Notes: a model not told the origin generated them from the letters alone. Positions 10,716 to 23,311 are shown, numbered from the stretch's first letter. The stretch: 64,000 bases of DNA from Mallotus nudiflorus (GCA_947683625.1 CANTUR010000630.1:3844001-3908000); one strand, 5' to 3'. A program made the numbers and translations.

Positions 10716-10727
10716 ACAAAGGGGGGC
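10716..10727 (+). other. Polypurine tract of the first Tat-like element
   Basis: acaaaggggggc shortly before the 3' LTR start TGTAGACACC at 10731. Confidence 0.8.
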
Positions 10728-10730
10728 AAC

Positions 10731-12793
10731 TGTAGACACCTAATTTCGGGATGATGGATGCAACAAAGGACTCCAATGATAATAATGTCTTTGATACTTA
10801 ATATTTAAAATTCTAAAGGTTTAAATGCAGCTTTTAAAGGAAGGATTTAATGTTTTCAGGGACTAAATTGCAAGGTTTTTTTAGGACCTAATTGTAAAAT
10901 TTAAATTCTTTCAGGGGTCTTTTTGTAATTAAATGTTAAAAAAAAAGAATACATGTCGGAATTACACAATTTTGGTCAGAATTGAATTCTTCCATCTCTA
11001 TTTTCCTATTTTTAATTTAGTTCTAATCGGTTTAAAATTCCTAATTAACTCAATCCTAATTGGTTTAAAATTTCTAAATATAATTTTAAATATTAATCTT
11101 ATACTTTAGGAATTAGAATCACATTGGAATTGGGGCTAGGCTTCCTAGCTCCACTATATAAAGAGAGAATAATAGGAAAAGAAAGGGCAAACGGTGAAGA
11201 GGAAAAAGAGAGAAGGAAGAAAAAGAAGGAAAAGAAGAGAAAGAATAAGAAGAAAACGTGATTTTATTTCTTTTGAGTTATTTTTATTTTACAAAAAATT
11301 CTTTTTAATTTAATAATTAATTCAAGATCCTTGAAGAATTTTTGAAGAAGAAGATTCGAAGATTTATCAAGAACGGTGAACTACCAATCTGAGAAGTACT
11401 CCAAATCATTCATAAGCATCATCATCTTCTTCTTATTTCTTTTTTTATTTTTATATTATTTATTATTCTTTCTTTCGAGTTATTATCATAATTTATCCAT
11501 CAATTATAATTTTATCTTTTTATTTTGGTGAGTATGGAGGAAAATGCATGGTGATCCAATGGAAGGGGTGAATTCATGAAAAGCCTGTGAAAAATTAGGG
11601 ATAAAGCCTCATAGAGACTTAGTTTCTAGGGTTTATATTTTTATTTTATTTATTTCTTTTATTTTTATTTTATTAATTATTTTATGAATTAATATAATAG
11701 CCCAAATAGTGGAAGTAATAAAATTACATGTATGGTTGTTTGTTTATTTTTTATTTAATTGGTTAGTAAAATTACGTTCCAATTAGGTAATTATTTAAAA
11801 TCAATGGAGGAAATAGATTAATTTAGGTTGCTTATTAATAAAAATAGGGTTTTACTAAGTATTAATTTAATTAATTATTTGATTTTGTTTAATTGTTTCT
11901 TTTATGTTTTTATTTGTTTTTGGGTTTATTTATTATTTTTATGTGTTTTGGGCCTTAAGCTCATTTTAGGCTTTAATTTATGTATTTAAGTTTAGGTAAT
12001 TTTTTTAGCCCATCTCACTTAATAATTAATTAGGTTTATTAATTAAAATATATTTTTAGGCCTGTAATTAATTAGATTTTAGATTAAAAATATCCTTAGG
12101 CCCATTTTGTTAATTAGACATAGGCTCACCTAATTTAATTTAATTAATTTATACTTAACCCACTTAATTTAAGCCTTCTTTCATAATTTGTAGATTTAAG
12201 ATCACTATTTAATTAAAACATGTAGAATTAAGTCCACTAATTTAAATACCTTCATAACATGTAGAATTAAGCCCATTTTTAGAATTAAAATACATAGACG
12301 TAGGTTCATTTAATTAAAATCAAAAGGAATTAGGTCTTTAGGTTCACTTATAATTTAAAATATGTAGACTTTAGCTCATTTATTTAAAATCCATGTAGAT
12401 TAGACTAACATAGGGATTATGTGATTTGTTGAATGCATTATTTACTTGCATATTTCATGACTAGTTTGCCTTGGAGTTTATTGTTTTTAGGGTTTATATG
12501 AAATTGCATGTAAATAGAGAATAAGATAATAATTCATAAAGTAATTCTAAATGAACATAAGACTGAAAGAAGTTGGTATTCCGTATCCAGAATCTCCTGG
12601 TTGTGGTGCTAACTTTCTTTTAGGGAATCGAGTACCACCTTTTCGATTTGTCCCATTTATTACCCTAGGTGGCTACTCCTCATCTCCATGCCATGTCTTT
12701 ATGATAGTGGTTAGTGTGTTCTCTAGAGCCGTGAGCTCAAACAGTGTCATGGTTGCTAAAATCTTGGATGCACTCTGAACCCTGCCATCTTAA
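10731..12793 (+). repeat. 3' LTR of the first Tat-like element
   Basis: Starts TGTAGACACCTAATTTCGGG and aligns with 1736-3333 throughout except for a block of about 538 bp at 11558-12095 that is absent from the 5' copy. The end is set by the duplication agtcc at 12794. A 75-codon frame at 12551-12778 is LTR sequence, not a gene. Confidence 0.9.
11155..11162 (+). promoter_or_regulatory. Probable LTR TATA box
   Basis: TATATAAA in the 3' LTR, same position relative to its surroundings as 2253-2260 in the 5' LTR. Confidence 0.45.
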
Positions 12794-12798
12794 AGTCC
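12794..12798. repeat. Target-site duplication (right copy) of the first Tat-like element
   Basis: agtcc, identical to 1731-1735. Confidence 0.85.
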
Positions 12799-14300
12799 TT
12801 AAACTTAGAGACCATAACTGACTTAGTCAATATATCCGCTAGATAATTAGTAGTACCAATTTTCTTCACCATAACAGTACCCTGAAATATAATCTCTTAA
12901 ATGAAATGATATTTGACATTAATATGTTTGGTCATTTTATGATACATTTGATTTTTAATTAAGTGTATTATGCTTTGACTGTCACAATGAACAACAGTCT
13001 CATCTTGCATCAAACCCAAATCACTAACCAAACCTCTAAGCTATATGGCTTTTTTTACTGCTTCTGTAGTTGCCATATATTCTCCCTCTATAGTAAAAAA
13101 AGTAATAGTCAACTGTAAAGTCACTTTTCAACTGATGGCACAACCAAAAAGAGTAAATACATATCTAGTAAGAGATCTCCTTTCATCTAAGTCTCTAGCA
13201 TAATCAAAACCCATATAGCCAACAACATTACTACATGTATGAAAACTTCTACCATATACCAAGCCAACATCTGAAGTACCTTTGAGGTACCACAGAATTC
13301 ATTTAAGAGCTTACTAGTGAGCTTTTTTAAAATTTCCCACAAATCTACTCACCATGTTGACAGCATGTGAAATATCTGGATGAGTGCAAACCATAGCATA
13401 CATTACACTCCCAACTACATTTGCATAAGGAATATGTGACATTTTTTCCTTTTTTTACATTTGTCTGCAGTGACATAATTGCTGACAACTTGAAATGAGC
13501 TGCCAACAAAGTACTGACTTTGCATCTAGCATCCCAAAATGCTCAAGTACTTTTTTAATGTACTTCTCCTGGGACAAGTATAACTTTCCTACACTCTGAT
13601 CCCTATGAATCTCCATTCCTAAAATCTCCTTTGCTACTCCCAAATCCTTCATCTCAAACTCACTCCTTAACTATTCTTTTAAAATATTAATCTCATACAT
13701 GTTCTTAGCAGCAATCAGTATATTATCAACATATAACAACAAATAAATGAATGAACCATTAAAGAGCTTTCTAAAATACACATAGTTGTCATAATTACTC
13801 TTAAAATAACCATGATTTATCATGAAATTATCAAACTTCTTTTACCCTTACTAAGGAGATAACTTCAAGCCATATAATGATATTTTCAAAAGACAAACAT
13901 GATCTTCTTTTCCTTAAATAACGAAACCCTCTAGTTGTTGCATATAGATTTATTCTTCAAGATCACCATGTAGAAAAGTTATTTTGACATCATCAAGCTA
14001 TTCAAGCTCTAGATCAAACAATGCAACCATGGTGAGTAACACGCCAATAGAGTTATAATTTACAATAAGAGAGAATACTTCGTTGAAGTCTATTCCTTCT
14101 CTCTAATTAAAGCTTATAACCAAGCATGCTTTAAACCATGTTTCTTCAACACCTGGGGTTCCTTCCTTTTTCTTAAAGACCTATTTACAGCCAATAATCT
14201 TTTATCCTTTTAGTGGTTTTACCAGCTCCCATGTTTAGTTCTTATGAAAAGAATCAATCTCCTCACTCATAGCAATTAACCACTATGCAGAATCACTAAT
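12799..14300 (-). pseudogene. Copia reverse transcriptase and RNase H, broken
   Basis: Minus strand. The clearest open piece, 13455-13652, encodes the RT C-terminal part (MKDLGVAKEILGMEI, then LSQEKYIKKVLEHFGM), typical of the copia RT family. Upstream toward 14300 the fingers/palm are recognisable in fragments, including the YVDN-type region near 13730, but frames change repeatedly. Below 13400 the RNase H reads in pieces to ADILTK...SKFKD at 12799, where the gypsy insertion splits the last codons. Function would be cDNA synthesis; this copy cannot be active. Confidence 0.8.
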
Positions 14301-14639
14301 TGTAATAGCCTTATAATAAGTAATAGGATCATGACATTCAATATCTTATGCCATTAATAGTGCATAAGAAACTAAATTTGTACACTTGAACTTTTGAGTT
14401 GGTCTAATTATCCTCTTGTGTCTATCAAGAGCAATACTATATGGTCATTGCTATTGTGGTGTGACAACTTCTTCATTAGGCTCACGTTCATCATCCTAAA
14501 TGGACTTATCAGAGATATATTCTTTCTCTTTCTTTGATTTTTCTACTTCAAACTCTACCTTCTTACTAACATCAGGACTATCTTTAGCATTGACAACCTC
14601 CATTTTCGGATGAAGCATAGATGACTCATCAAATTTGAC

Positions 14640-15600
14640 ATCTCTACTAATTATGAACTTGGGAGAGTTAGGTTTAGTTCATCATAATTTGTAATTTTCC
14701 AGTTCATTTGCATATCTAAGAAATATGCATTTTTGTGCCCTTTACCCAAGTTTGCCATTATTGGTGTGAGCATATGTAGGACACCCAAATATTTTAAATC
14801 TGAGCAATTAGCATATTCACCTAATCATACTTCAATAGGATTCTTGAATTCAATTGTTATCGATGGAGACTAATTCATAAAATAACAAATGTTCATAACT
14901 TCAACCTATAAATCTTTAAACAATCCAACATTTGAAAGAATACAATATGCTTTCTCTAGTAGAGTTCTGGTCATACGTTCTGCAACTCCATTCAATTGTA
15001 GTATGTGTCGTGCAGTACGGTGTCTCGTTATGCCTTCATTTTCATAGAACTCTTTAAACTAACTTCTATAAAATTCCATACCATTATCCGTTCTCAATCA
15101 CTTAATCTTCTTATCGGTCTGGTTCTTATTTAGTGGTTTCCACTTATTAAAAGTAGGGAATACATCATTTTTGTACTTAAAAAATATACCCTGACTTTCT
15201 TAGAAAAGTCATCAATGAAAGTCAATAGGTATTTGGCACCACCATTTGACAAAATAAGTGCAGGGCTATAAAGATCAAAATGGATGTAATAAATTGTGCC
15301 CTTAGTCCTGTGGATGGCAATACTAAACTTAACTCTGGTCTGCTTCCCATAAACACAATGTTCATAAAAGTCAAGTTACTAGTTTTCAAACCATCTAGCA
15401 ATCCAAGCTTGCTCAAGATAGACATCTCTGCCTTACTCATATGCCCCAGTCGTATATGCCATAAATGAACATTATCTAAGTTGAAGTCTGATAAAGATGA
15501 TATAGAAGTTGTACCAATAATATACTTCCCTATAGCAGATAAAGGCCATTAATCAATTTTCCTTTGATCACCATTAAAGTGCTTTTTGAAACTTTTAGCA
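14640..15600 (-). pseudogene. Copia integrase, broken
   Basis: Minus strand. The pre-integrase/zinc-binding region is near 15400-15480 (GHMSKAEMSIL-like), and the core is in fragments near 15180-15300 (YLLTFIDDFSKK) and 15050-15090 (NGMEFYR). This gives the order of the rve-type integrase core with its first two acidic positions. Several stops interrupt it. Integrase would insert the cDNA. Confidence 0.75.
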
Positions 15601-15639
15601 CTCCACCTTTAGTAGAAAACTTACAACCTTAAAAATCAA

Positions 15640-16820
15640 GTGTTCCCAAAGATATAAGGTTTTTCTTCAATTCTGGTACATGCCGAACATCGGTCAAAGT
15701 TCATATAATACCATTGTGCATCTTGATTTAAAATGTTATGATGCTAATAACCTTACAAGACATATTGTTTCCTATAAGAATAATGTCACCATTAATTGAC
15801 TGGTAATTAACAAACCAGTCCTTGTTAGGACACATGTGATAGGAACATTTAGAATTAAGAACCCAAGCATTACCAAATGAACTAGAAGATATTATGGGGA
15901 CATTTCTGGCACCATCAGTATTGTATGTAATAATATTGGCAGTATCACCATCATATGAGGTATTATCTGCCTTATCCTTTTTATCTTTGAGTTTCGGACA
16001 TTCTACCTTCCAGTGACCTTCCTTCTTGCAGTACTTACATTTTCCTTTTCGATCTTTGGACTTTGATTGAAATTTACCTGTTATTGGTTTAGCCTTTCTC
16101 TTAAATTCTACCTCTGCCAATAAGTCCTCCGCTTGATTATCTCTATAATTTTCTAACACCTTTTTCTTTAACGCCCGAGAATTAAGCAATGACTTGATGT
16201 CTTCCATTGAAAGGGTGTCTTTTCCATAGAGCATGGTGTCAACAAAATGCTCAAATGAATGAGGTAAAGAACATAACAACATTAAGACGTAATCTTCATC
16301 ATCAACCCTGACATTAATGTTTTTAAGATCCATAATAATTTTGATAAATTCAGCAAGATGATCTTTAATAGGTGTGCCTTACTTCATCTGAAGAGGGTAG
16401 AATTTTTGCTTTAAATAAAGTCGATTAGTGAGAGAATTTTTCATGTAAAGACTTTCTAATTTTAGCCATAGAGTAGCAGCAGACTTCTCTTCTGCAACTT
16501 CTTGCAGCACTTCATCTGACAATGATAACAGAATAGCACTATGTGCACGCTCCAGCAGATCAAATTTTTCTTATTCTATCATCTCCTCTAATAGAGTCTC
16601 CCTGCCTTTCAATGCCTTTTACAACCCTTGTTGGACCAACAACACATTATAGATTGAAATTATTATTGCCATTGAATTTTTCAATCTCAAATTTTTATGC
16701 CATAATTACATCAAGTCAAAATATCCCCTTGCCGTAAATTGAAAAATTCTCAAAAAATCTTTTTGGATGTAGAAGATCAATCAAAACTGCAACCACAGAA
16801 TATACTCAAAATTTCAAGAA
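15640..16820 (-). pseudogene. Copia gag and protease, broken
   Basis: The open piece 15728-16333 (minus) holds the gag C-terminal part: a helical LxxLP-type region (MLLCSLPHSFEHFVDTML), basic stretch, and an intact zinc knuckle CKYCKKEGHWKVEC (C-x2-C-x4-H-x4-C) near residue 100. It then enters the protease, where the catalytic DSG reads NSK (WVLNSKCSYHMCPNKDWF), so both the aspartate and the glycine are lost. The gag N-terminus lies in broken frames to about 16820, just inside the primer-binding site. Confidence 0.85.
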
Positions 16821-16835
16821 AAATGACATTTATAA

Positions 16836-16846
16836 CTCTAATACCA
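16836..16846 (-). other. Copia primer-binding site
   Basis: Minus strand TGGTATTAGAG, three bases after the LTR end. It differs by one transition from the usual copia motif TGGTATCAGAG, which is complementary to initiator tRNA-Met. Confidence 0.8.
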
Positions 16847-16849
16847 GTT

Positions 16850-17388
16850 TGTAGTACCGAAAGGGGCCCACAAGTAATTAATGAAGCAAAATAAATAAAC
16901 TAATATAACATAATAATTTAACATGATTCAGCAGAGCCTATATTCACAGTCAAAGAAGGCAAAATAATTTTCATTATAGTAACTAAAGAATATTATAAAA
17001 TATGGCTAGATAACACTCAAATTTTAACCATAACTAACAGCTTCAACCACCAAGTATTTTAATCCAAAACTCACTAAATCACTCTTACACTTTCCATGCT
17101 AGTGCTACACTTGCTTGTGTATTTTTATGATAAAATACAAATGAAGAGTAAGACTATTTATAGTCACTGAACATCAAGTATATATGGCCACAAATAAAAG
17201 ATCAATTTTGTGGTCATTAGTCAATTGTCCACATCCTTTACTTATATCCACATATATTGCTTGGCCAATGTACTTCCAAAGCATGTCTTCCTAAAGTTGT
17301 CCACATCAAGGAATTATTCTAGAGTTAATCAAGCAATTTTCATGGATTGGACACAAAACTTGGACTAACAATCAAGACATATTTAACA
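16850..17388 (-). repeat. Copia 5' LTR
   Basis: 539 bp, from TGTTAAATATGTC at 17388 to CTACA at 16850 on the minus strand. Its outer 380 bp match 1235-1614. The right flank is intron sequence of the RLP gene. Confidence 0.88.
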
Positions 17389-17490
17389 TTATACAATTCT
17401 ACTTGAAAGGAACACCAAATTTAGATGAGAAGTGTATAATTCATGTGATGAAGAACATAGAATGAAGAAGACATCTTTGATTAGTTATAC

Positions 17491-18522
17491 CTAGAGGAAA
17501 TGCTTTTCCTTGAATCTTATTGCCTCTTAGAGTCAAGGCCTTGACAGATGGAAATGATGTTAGTGGTTGCAGATAAATGCTTCTCCCATTGGTGGCGATA
17601 TTGTCCAGTGCAACCATACTCAAGATGCTTAGACCTTTAACATCTGCAACCAGTGAGAAGTGAGAAAAGAAGATCAATGGGTCTGATGATAAACTCCAAT
17701 TACTTTAAAGATTCAAAAAGATTTGAGGATCTCCATACCATGAAAGAATTTGAAGCCCTCAATTTCGTTGCCTCCCAGATCCAACTCCTCTAACCTTGTT
17801 AGCTTATTCAGTTCTGTTCATAAACTATCGATCAATGCCGGGTCAAGAACAACAAAAAGAGCATTGAAAAGAAGGAGAATTACAGAATTTGGTCAAGCTC
17901 ACCTTGAATATTAATCGTTGCTTTCAATCCAATGTTGTATAGATACAATGATTTTAAAGATGAAATACCACTTAGAGATAATAGGATATTGCTCTGGTTG
18001 AATATGTTATCACTTAAATCAAGAAGCTCCAAATTACCGAGTCTTGATAGCCTCTCCACACCTGCATAATGTTTTAGTGAATACTTGTGTTTAAAACAAC
18101 CCAAGAAGAGAAATTGCTGTTTTGATTGCAACAGAGCAAAACGCAGACCAAAATGCAGACCTTCCTTTCTCGACAAAGCCAGCTATATGGTTCTTGCTCA
18201 ACTCAAGAACTTTAAGTTCTTCAAAGGGAAGAAACAAAGAGGCATTTAGAGACCAATCTCCCAAGCTCAAATTTCTTGTTTCTGAAAGATGGAGCTTGGA
18301 GATTCGTTTTGTAGCAATGCTGCATTCTACACTCTCCCAGTTGCAGCAATTAGCATTTGTCCCCCAGGAAGAGAGGGAGGTGTCATTAGGAAAATTGAAG
18401 GAAGCTTTGAGATGCAGCAGAGCATTTCTCTCATGCTCCAAGCAACCATTACACCACCACACTTCTAGTAAGACTATCATCGCCTCTACTAATGAATGGC
18501 TTAGCCCCATTTTGATAAACAA
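17491..18522 (-). pseudogene. LRR receptor-like protein gene, 5' exons only, split by nested retrotransposons
   Basis: Exons on the minus strand: 18522-18161, 18061-17903, 17813-17739 and 17643-17491, all with GT-AG borders. Exon 1 encodes a hydrophobic leader, then an LRR N-terminal cap (CLEHERNALLHLKASF and CCNWESVECS), and the first repeats. Exons 2-4 encode leucine-rich repeats (LSRLGNLELLDLSDNIF, LTRLEELDLGGNEIEGF, SVKALTLRGNKIQG). Introns 2 and 3, and the donor of exon 4, are phase 1, as usual in this RLP family. Exon 1 instead ends in phase 2, so one extra base (in the GAAAGGAAGG run near 18161-18170) would shift the frame. Downstream exons are absent here: the next intron contains the copia/gypsy nest, and any remaining exons would lie beyond the left edge. 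Members of this family are surface receptors in defence or development. Probably a pseudogene. Confidence 0.78.
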
Positions 18523-19295
18523 ACACTGAGTTTATGGTGTTCGCCAGTGGCTTGCATTGGTTTTACGGTGTTCTTGTACAATCAGCAAAGAGTAATGGGG
18601 CAATTTTGATTCGCAAATTGCAATTTTTTAGCAGGAGTAGCATTCTTGGCAAGTCAAAATATCATTTTCTTTTTCTTGGGTGAATACAATAAACAGATGA
18701 TCTAAAATCTAATAATGAAGGAGGCCTTGACTTTGTAGCAAATTGCAAAAAAAAAAACTCAAGAAAACAGCTATTCATTGACTCTTTGAGCATCCCTCGA
18801 ATGAGTCTGGAGTTCCTGAAAACTTTACGGAATATGCACATGATGTGTGTTGACTCACCATCAAGTTGATGATATTGTAATGATTAATGAATTCATTTGC
18901 AGTTAGCACTTATTCTGCTAATCATGACAAAAATTCAATCTTCATCAGTAACATTGCAATCACCATTACTTAAGTTCATAAAAATGCATTACATTAATCA
19001 TATGAATCCAAGAATCAAGTGGAACATTAAGATGCTAATTTACAAGAAACTTTATTCAATGAAGTTGAAAGATACGTACACATGAACCAGCTCAAACAGA
19101 CTGTACAATTATAGGTTACTTAGGCAAAGGAATTTGAACTGGCATATACAATTTTGGCTTTTTGGCTTACTGATGAAACATAACCCTTCCTTCATCCTGC
19201 AGAAATATATGTGAAAAGAGAACCAAAGTCTGTCGCCATGAAATCCTTTAGCAGTGCAGTGATGCTTGCAGGATCAACATGTATCAGCTGTTAAA
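18523..19295. other. Intergenic DNA between the RLP fragment and MICU
   Basis: AT-rich. It should contain the promoter of the RLP gene and the 3' UTR of MICU, both on the minus strand. No repeat or further gene recognised; a 62-codon plus-strand frame at 18897 has no support. Confidence 0.55.
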
Positions 19296-21888
19296 TTAAA
19301 CCAGCTTTGCAGAAGAGTAACTTTTGGCACATCTGGTGCAGCAAGACATCAAACCCTTAAAGCCTGCATCTCTAGGTGACAAGTTTTCCCTTTCTCTTCT
19401 TTGCAGCACACTTATAAACTCATCTGAGCTTAAACTCCCATCACGATCATCATCAAACACATGGAATATTATGTCAACCATATTGTTCGTGATGGAGACA
19501 CCACATACCTGGTAAAAATAAATCAGCAACATCAGTTTAAGATTTTTCTTTTTTCTTCGTACTTCTGTAGTTCTGTGCTATGAGACAGGCACTTGACTAT
19601 TGAGCTACTAGTCCAAAAGCAACATTTGGTTATGGTAGTATAAGGATTCATGGATGCTCAAGAAACAATCAGTAATAAACAAATTAGGATAGTTTCTATC
19701 AGATACATACTTGGGATGCAGCTCTCTGGAAATCATTTTTTGTTAGCGTTCCATTCATTTTTCCATAACTGAAAATGGCCAGAGATAAAGACTGCAATTG
19801 TTTTCTTAGCTCTGCGAAAGCTCTGAACTCCTCAAATGCAATTCGAATGTCTCGGAGATGAGGCTGATTGTCTAGTTCATCAACACGATCTAGTAACTTG
19901 TTTATATGGCTAATATCAGCAGATGCAACCATGGATAAGGCAAAATCTTTAGCTGATACGGTTCCGCGGGTTCTGAAGTCATAATGTGCAAATTCCAACC
20001 TCAGGATCTGTAAAACCTGGTAGCTTCAGTATATTCTAATGCAAATCAAGAATAGCTAAATGAAGTATGAACCATGTGTATCTTAAGTGTCAAACTGAAA
20101 ACTAATATGATAAAAAGACTAAACCGAAGACTTTGAAAATGCCAATCTCCTAAACAAACACATAAGAACAGGATCAAGACTTGATGATTTTGGCAGATTA
20201 ATTTCAGAATTATGCTGAGGGAGGGAGTGAAAATCATTTACTTACTTCATCGTGCAAGTCTCTTAAAAATTGAACAAATCTTCCATGTTGTAGACAGGCA
20301 TTGCCATCTTTGCCAAAGAAGTACTCTAACAGGCCACCATTCTCTACAGGCTCCACAACATTAAGTCCCTGTCGCTGTCCATCCCTGTGGGTTGCTCCTT
20401 GCCTGTTTTGAGCTCGCATTAATCCCATTACCTTCTTAAATTCTTCCCTGTCAATCTCTCTGTCAGAATTCACATATCTCAGTTAATTAAGCACAAGCAT
20501 TAGCACGAATGCTAATGAAACAAAATGTTTTGACAGTGATGAAAGAACAAGTAGCCTACCCATTATTATTGAGGTCAAACATCTTAAATGCCACAGAAAA
20601 GCTTGATTCAGGAATGCTGAGAAGCGTGACAAAAAATATGTACCTGATAGAAAAAGGAAAGGATTTTATTAAACTAAGAGCAATAATTTCATGTAACAGA
20701 GAAGTTAAATGGACAATTGACACTCACTCTGGAAAAGAAATGAGTCCATCATTATTAGTATCAAAAAGCATGAAAAATTCTGATGGCTCGCAATGTAATT
20801 CACCAGGGACTCGCTCTCCCCTCAGAAAGCCCTCTCTAACACGATCTGATTCTGATGAAGGAATTACTGGAACAACTGCTCGCATCAAGTCTGCTGGTGT
20901 CATAAGGACTTCTCCAGCAGGTGTGCGAAGAGATGAGAAGTACTCAAAAACCTGAAAGACAAATGAGTGAAATATAGAAAGAAGAAACAGAATAAAGTTA
21001 GGTTATCTCCGCATGCATTGCCTCATTGTCATATATTGCCTAGCTTAGCTTGCAAATGAATGAACATTGATACACCTAGCACAAAATCTAATCGGAGGGG
21101 CAATACAGAGCATTTGATTCGCATTCAGTAAGTAGTATATTTCCAAAACAGAACTGTATTTAATGGTTTTATGCATAAATAAACTAAGAAAAATGCCCTG
21201 TTTCAACAAATTTCTGACCGAAATGGCGCGAACATCAGCTTGTTTCGAACAAGAAATTTTTCTGTGAATGCTTGCAAACATTCAGGAAAGTTATTGAAAT
21301 TATGAAAGAGTTATGTACCTTTTCTGGGGGACTTGTCATCCTTAGGCGCTTTTCATAATTGAAGAAAATTCTTTTCCTGTACGAATCTGAAACATTGCCA
21401 AAACTGATCAATGGAAATGAAAACAATGTTGTCAACATTGTACATCATCTAGCACATTATTGCGTTATGTAAGTCCCTCTAAAGTACAAAACAAACAAAT
21501 GAATTTACACACCTTTAAAGAGATACCTTTGCTTCTCTTTGGGTGGAATAGGGTCACCACTTGACTCCCACGCTGCACTTTCGGCGAAAGAGACGAAAGA
21601 GTTCTCATCATTGGAAGCAGAGAACCAATAGCTAGAACCAACAATCGCAACCCCAGCAGAGAGTAGCACTGATCTTAACAGCAACTGCAACAATGCACCC
21701 CTACTCTTCCTGTCACCGTAGTAGGCAGGCCCATCAAAGGATGGCCTCAGTAAGGACGTTGATAACGACGATGAGGTGGACCCTTCTGATATGTTGATGA
21801 AGGGATCAGGAGTGCACAATTTCTGATTGTTGAGCACTACTCTATTAAAGCTGGGAGAGGATTTTCTTGAAAATGCTCGAGAAAACAT
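19296..21888 (-). CDS. MICU: Mitochondrial calcium uptake protein MICU, seven exons, intact
   Basis: Exons on the minus strand: 21888-21513, 21386-21319, 20951-20728, 20643-20560, 20459-20246, 20007-19711 and 19508-19296. All have GT-AG borders and compatible phases, giving 491 codons plus stop, about the size of the Arabidopsis protein. The N-terminus is basic and Ser-rich (MFSRAFSRKSS), a likely mitochondrial presequence, with a hydrophobic segment at about residues 66-86. Three EF-hand loops are visible: DTNNDGLISFPE (212-223), DLNNNGEIDREE (246-257) and DDDRDGSLSSDE (440-451). Each has the Gly at position 6 and Glu at position 12. The third hand matches plant MICUs, whereas animal MICUs are described with two. 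The protein would sit in the intermembrane space and gate the calcium uniporter. No defects seen. The 5' UTR extends to about 21970. Confidence 0.95.
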
Positions 21889-23311
21889 TAGTGCTTAAAG
21901 ATTGAATTCTTTGTTCGTGCAAACAGAAACAAGTGTAAAGATCAAGATTTCAAGATTAAGAGTAAGAGAAGAATCAAGAATTGTTGGTCTTAACCGGGAA
22001 AATTGGGGGTAGCTAAAATAACGGATTTTAATGAGTTGCACTGAGACAGTTAAGCGCGCCCTTCAATTTTCCCTGTGTAACGGATAACCCTTTAAGGTAC
22101 CCTACAGTACTTATATGCATGCCACACCCCAGCCTACTACTATACCAATTTTAATTAGTGGCTTCTACTCGGTGACTTGGCTGAAGAGAGAAGATATTGC
22201 CCTACAAATCATTCACCTCAAAAATTATAATTTTTAGGTGAATAAAAACAACTCATATCGAGACCTTTTTATATTCCACATATAAATATTTTTAAAAAAA
22301 TAATTAATAGATTCGACCATGGTATCTCTCATTAACGCACAACAGATTAATAGTTGAATACTTTCTTCCCCTATCCAGTTAAAAAAAAATAAAAAAGTTT
22401 TATAATAGACAAAATACATCATGATATATGATTATATTTTATGATTTATAATTACTGCTCAAATTTTATTACCAAAAATGAAATTTTAATTGTGATTTTT
22501 TTTATATATTGATTATTTTTCTCTAACTATAAATTTAAAATGTATATAAGTTTTTTTAAGGGTGGACAATAAAAAAATTTTACATAATCTTCAATTTAAA
22601 TAAAATGGTTTATATTTGTATTTTTTTTTAATAACAGAGGATTCATAGGAAAGAGAGGATCAAACTCATAATCTCAATGTTAAAATATTTATTATTTAAG
22701 TTATTAGACTATAAAGGGATGACATTTATGTCTACATTTAATTAAATGAAAAATAAAAAAATTATTTATTAAGCAAAATATAGAAAATTTGTCCATTTAA
22801 AAAAAATTATATTTAGAGTTAATATGGTCCACTTGAGTATAATTGTATAGTGAGACTGAATAATAAAACAATCTAATCTATAGTTTAAATTTACCCAAAA
22901 AAAAGGCCAATAATACCATAGTTACATAATCAACATCTCTAATTGTAATGCAAAAAATAAAATTTTGAATCCAAATTGTCAACAGTTTGTGATCATGAAC
23001 ACAAAATTGCTGATTGTTCTAAGTTGGGCCCTTTGATCATACAAAACAATAATAATAATTACCTGCCGTATCTAATAATAACAACCTAACCATATTTAGA
23101 AAACAACGCATTTGATTATGACAATTTTCTGCAAATTTTGTTATTGACTACCCACTTTTTGACTTTTGTACCAAGATTGGTTTAGGCTCTTCACCTGCTC
23201 AGTTTAACCCTTTATTTAAAAAAAAAATTTTTTTGTCACGGATAGCGATTAGAATCAATTTACAGATTTTATTTTTATTTAAATAATATTTTAAATTTGA
23301 ATTATAATATA
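21889..23311. other. MICU 5' UTR/promoter and AT-rich intergenic DNA
   Basis: 21889-21990 is likely 5' UTR of MICU. The rest is AT-rich with poly-A and poly-T runs. No coding sequence or known repeat recognised. Confidence 0.55.

Larger units (their letters stand above)
1736..12793 (+). mobile_element. Ty3/gypsy element, Tat-like lineage, non-autonomous (no integrase)
   Basis: Order: 5' LTR, primer-binding site, long leader, gag, protease with G-patch, reverse transcriptase, RNase H, then short palindromic repeats, noncoding DNA, a hairpin array, polypurine tract and 3' LTR. Coding frames are broken by stops and frameshifts. No integrase zinc finger or catalytic core is visible: the frame ends in the second RNase H at about 8900, where a 20-bp repeat begins. 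It sits inside the copia element with a perfect 5-bp duplication. The LTRs remain clearly similar but differ by an indel of about 540 bp and by repeat number. Tat is inferred from the tandem RNase H arrangement, the PBS type and repeats downstream of pol. Confidence 0.85.
12794..17388 (-). mobile_element. Ty1/copia element (right fragment), decayed
   Basis: Reading leftwards from 17388: 5' LTR, initiator-Met-type primer-binding site, gag with zinc knuckle, protease, integrase, reverse transcriptase and RNase H. That is the copia order, with integrase before RT. All domains carry stops and frameshifts. The last codons and the 3' LTR are at 1235-1735. It lies in an intron of the RLP gene at 17491-18522, same strand as that gene. 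Confidence 0.9.

Noticed and set aside
12551..12778. 75-codon frame near the end of the 3' LTR
   Set aside because: The corresponding sequence in the 5' LTR (3090-3320) has stops; part of an LTR.
18122..18529. 135-codon plus-strand frame
   Set aside because: Antisense shadow of RLP exon 1.
20509..20955. 148-codon plus-strand frame
   Set aside because: Antisense shadow of MICU exons 3 and 4.
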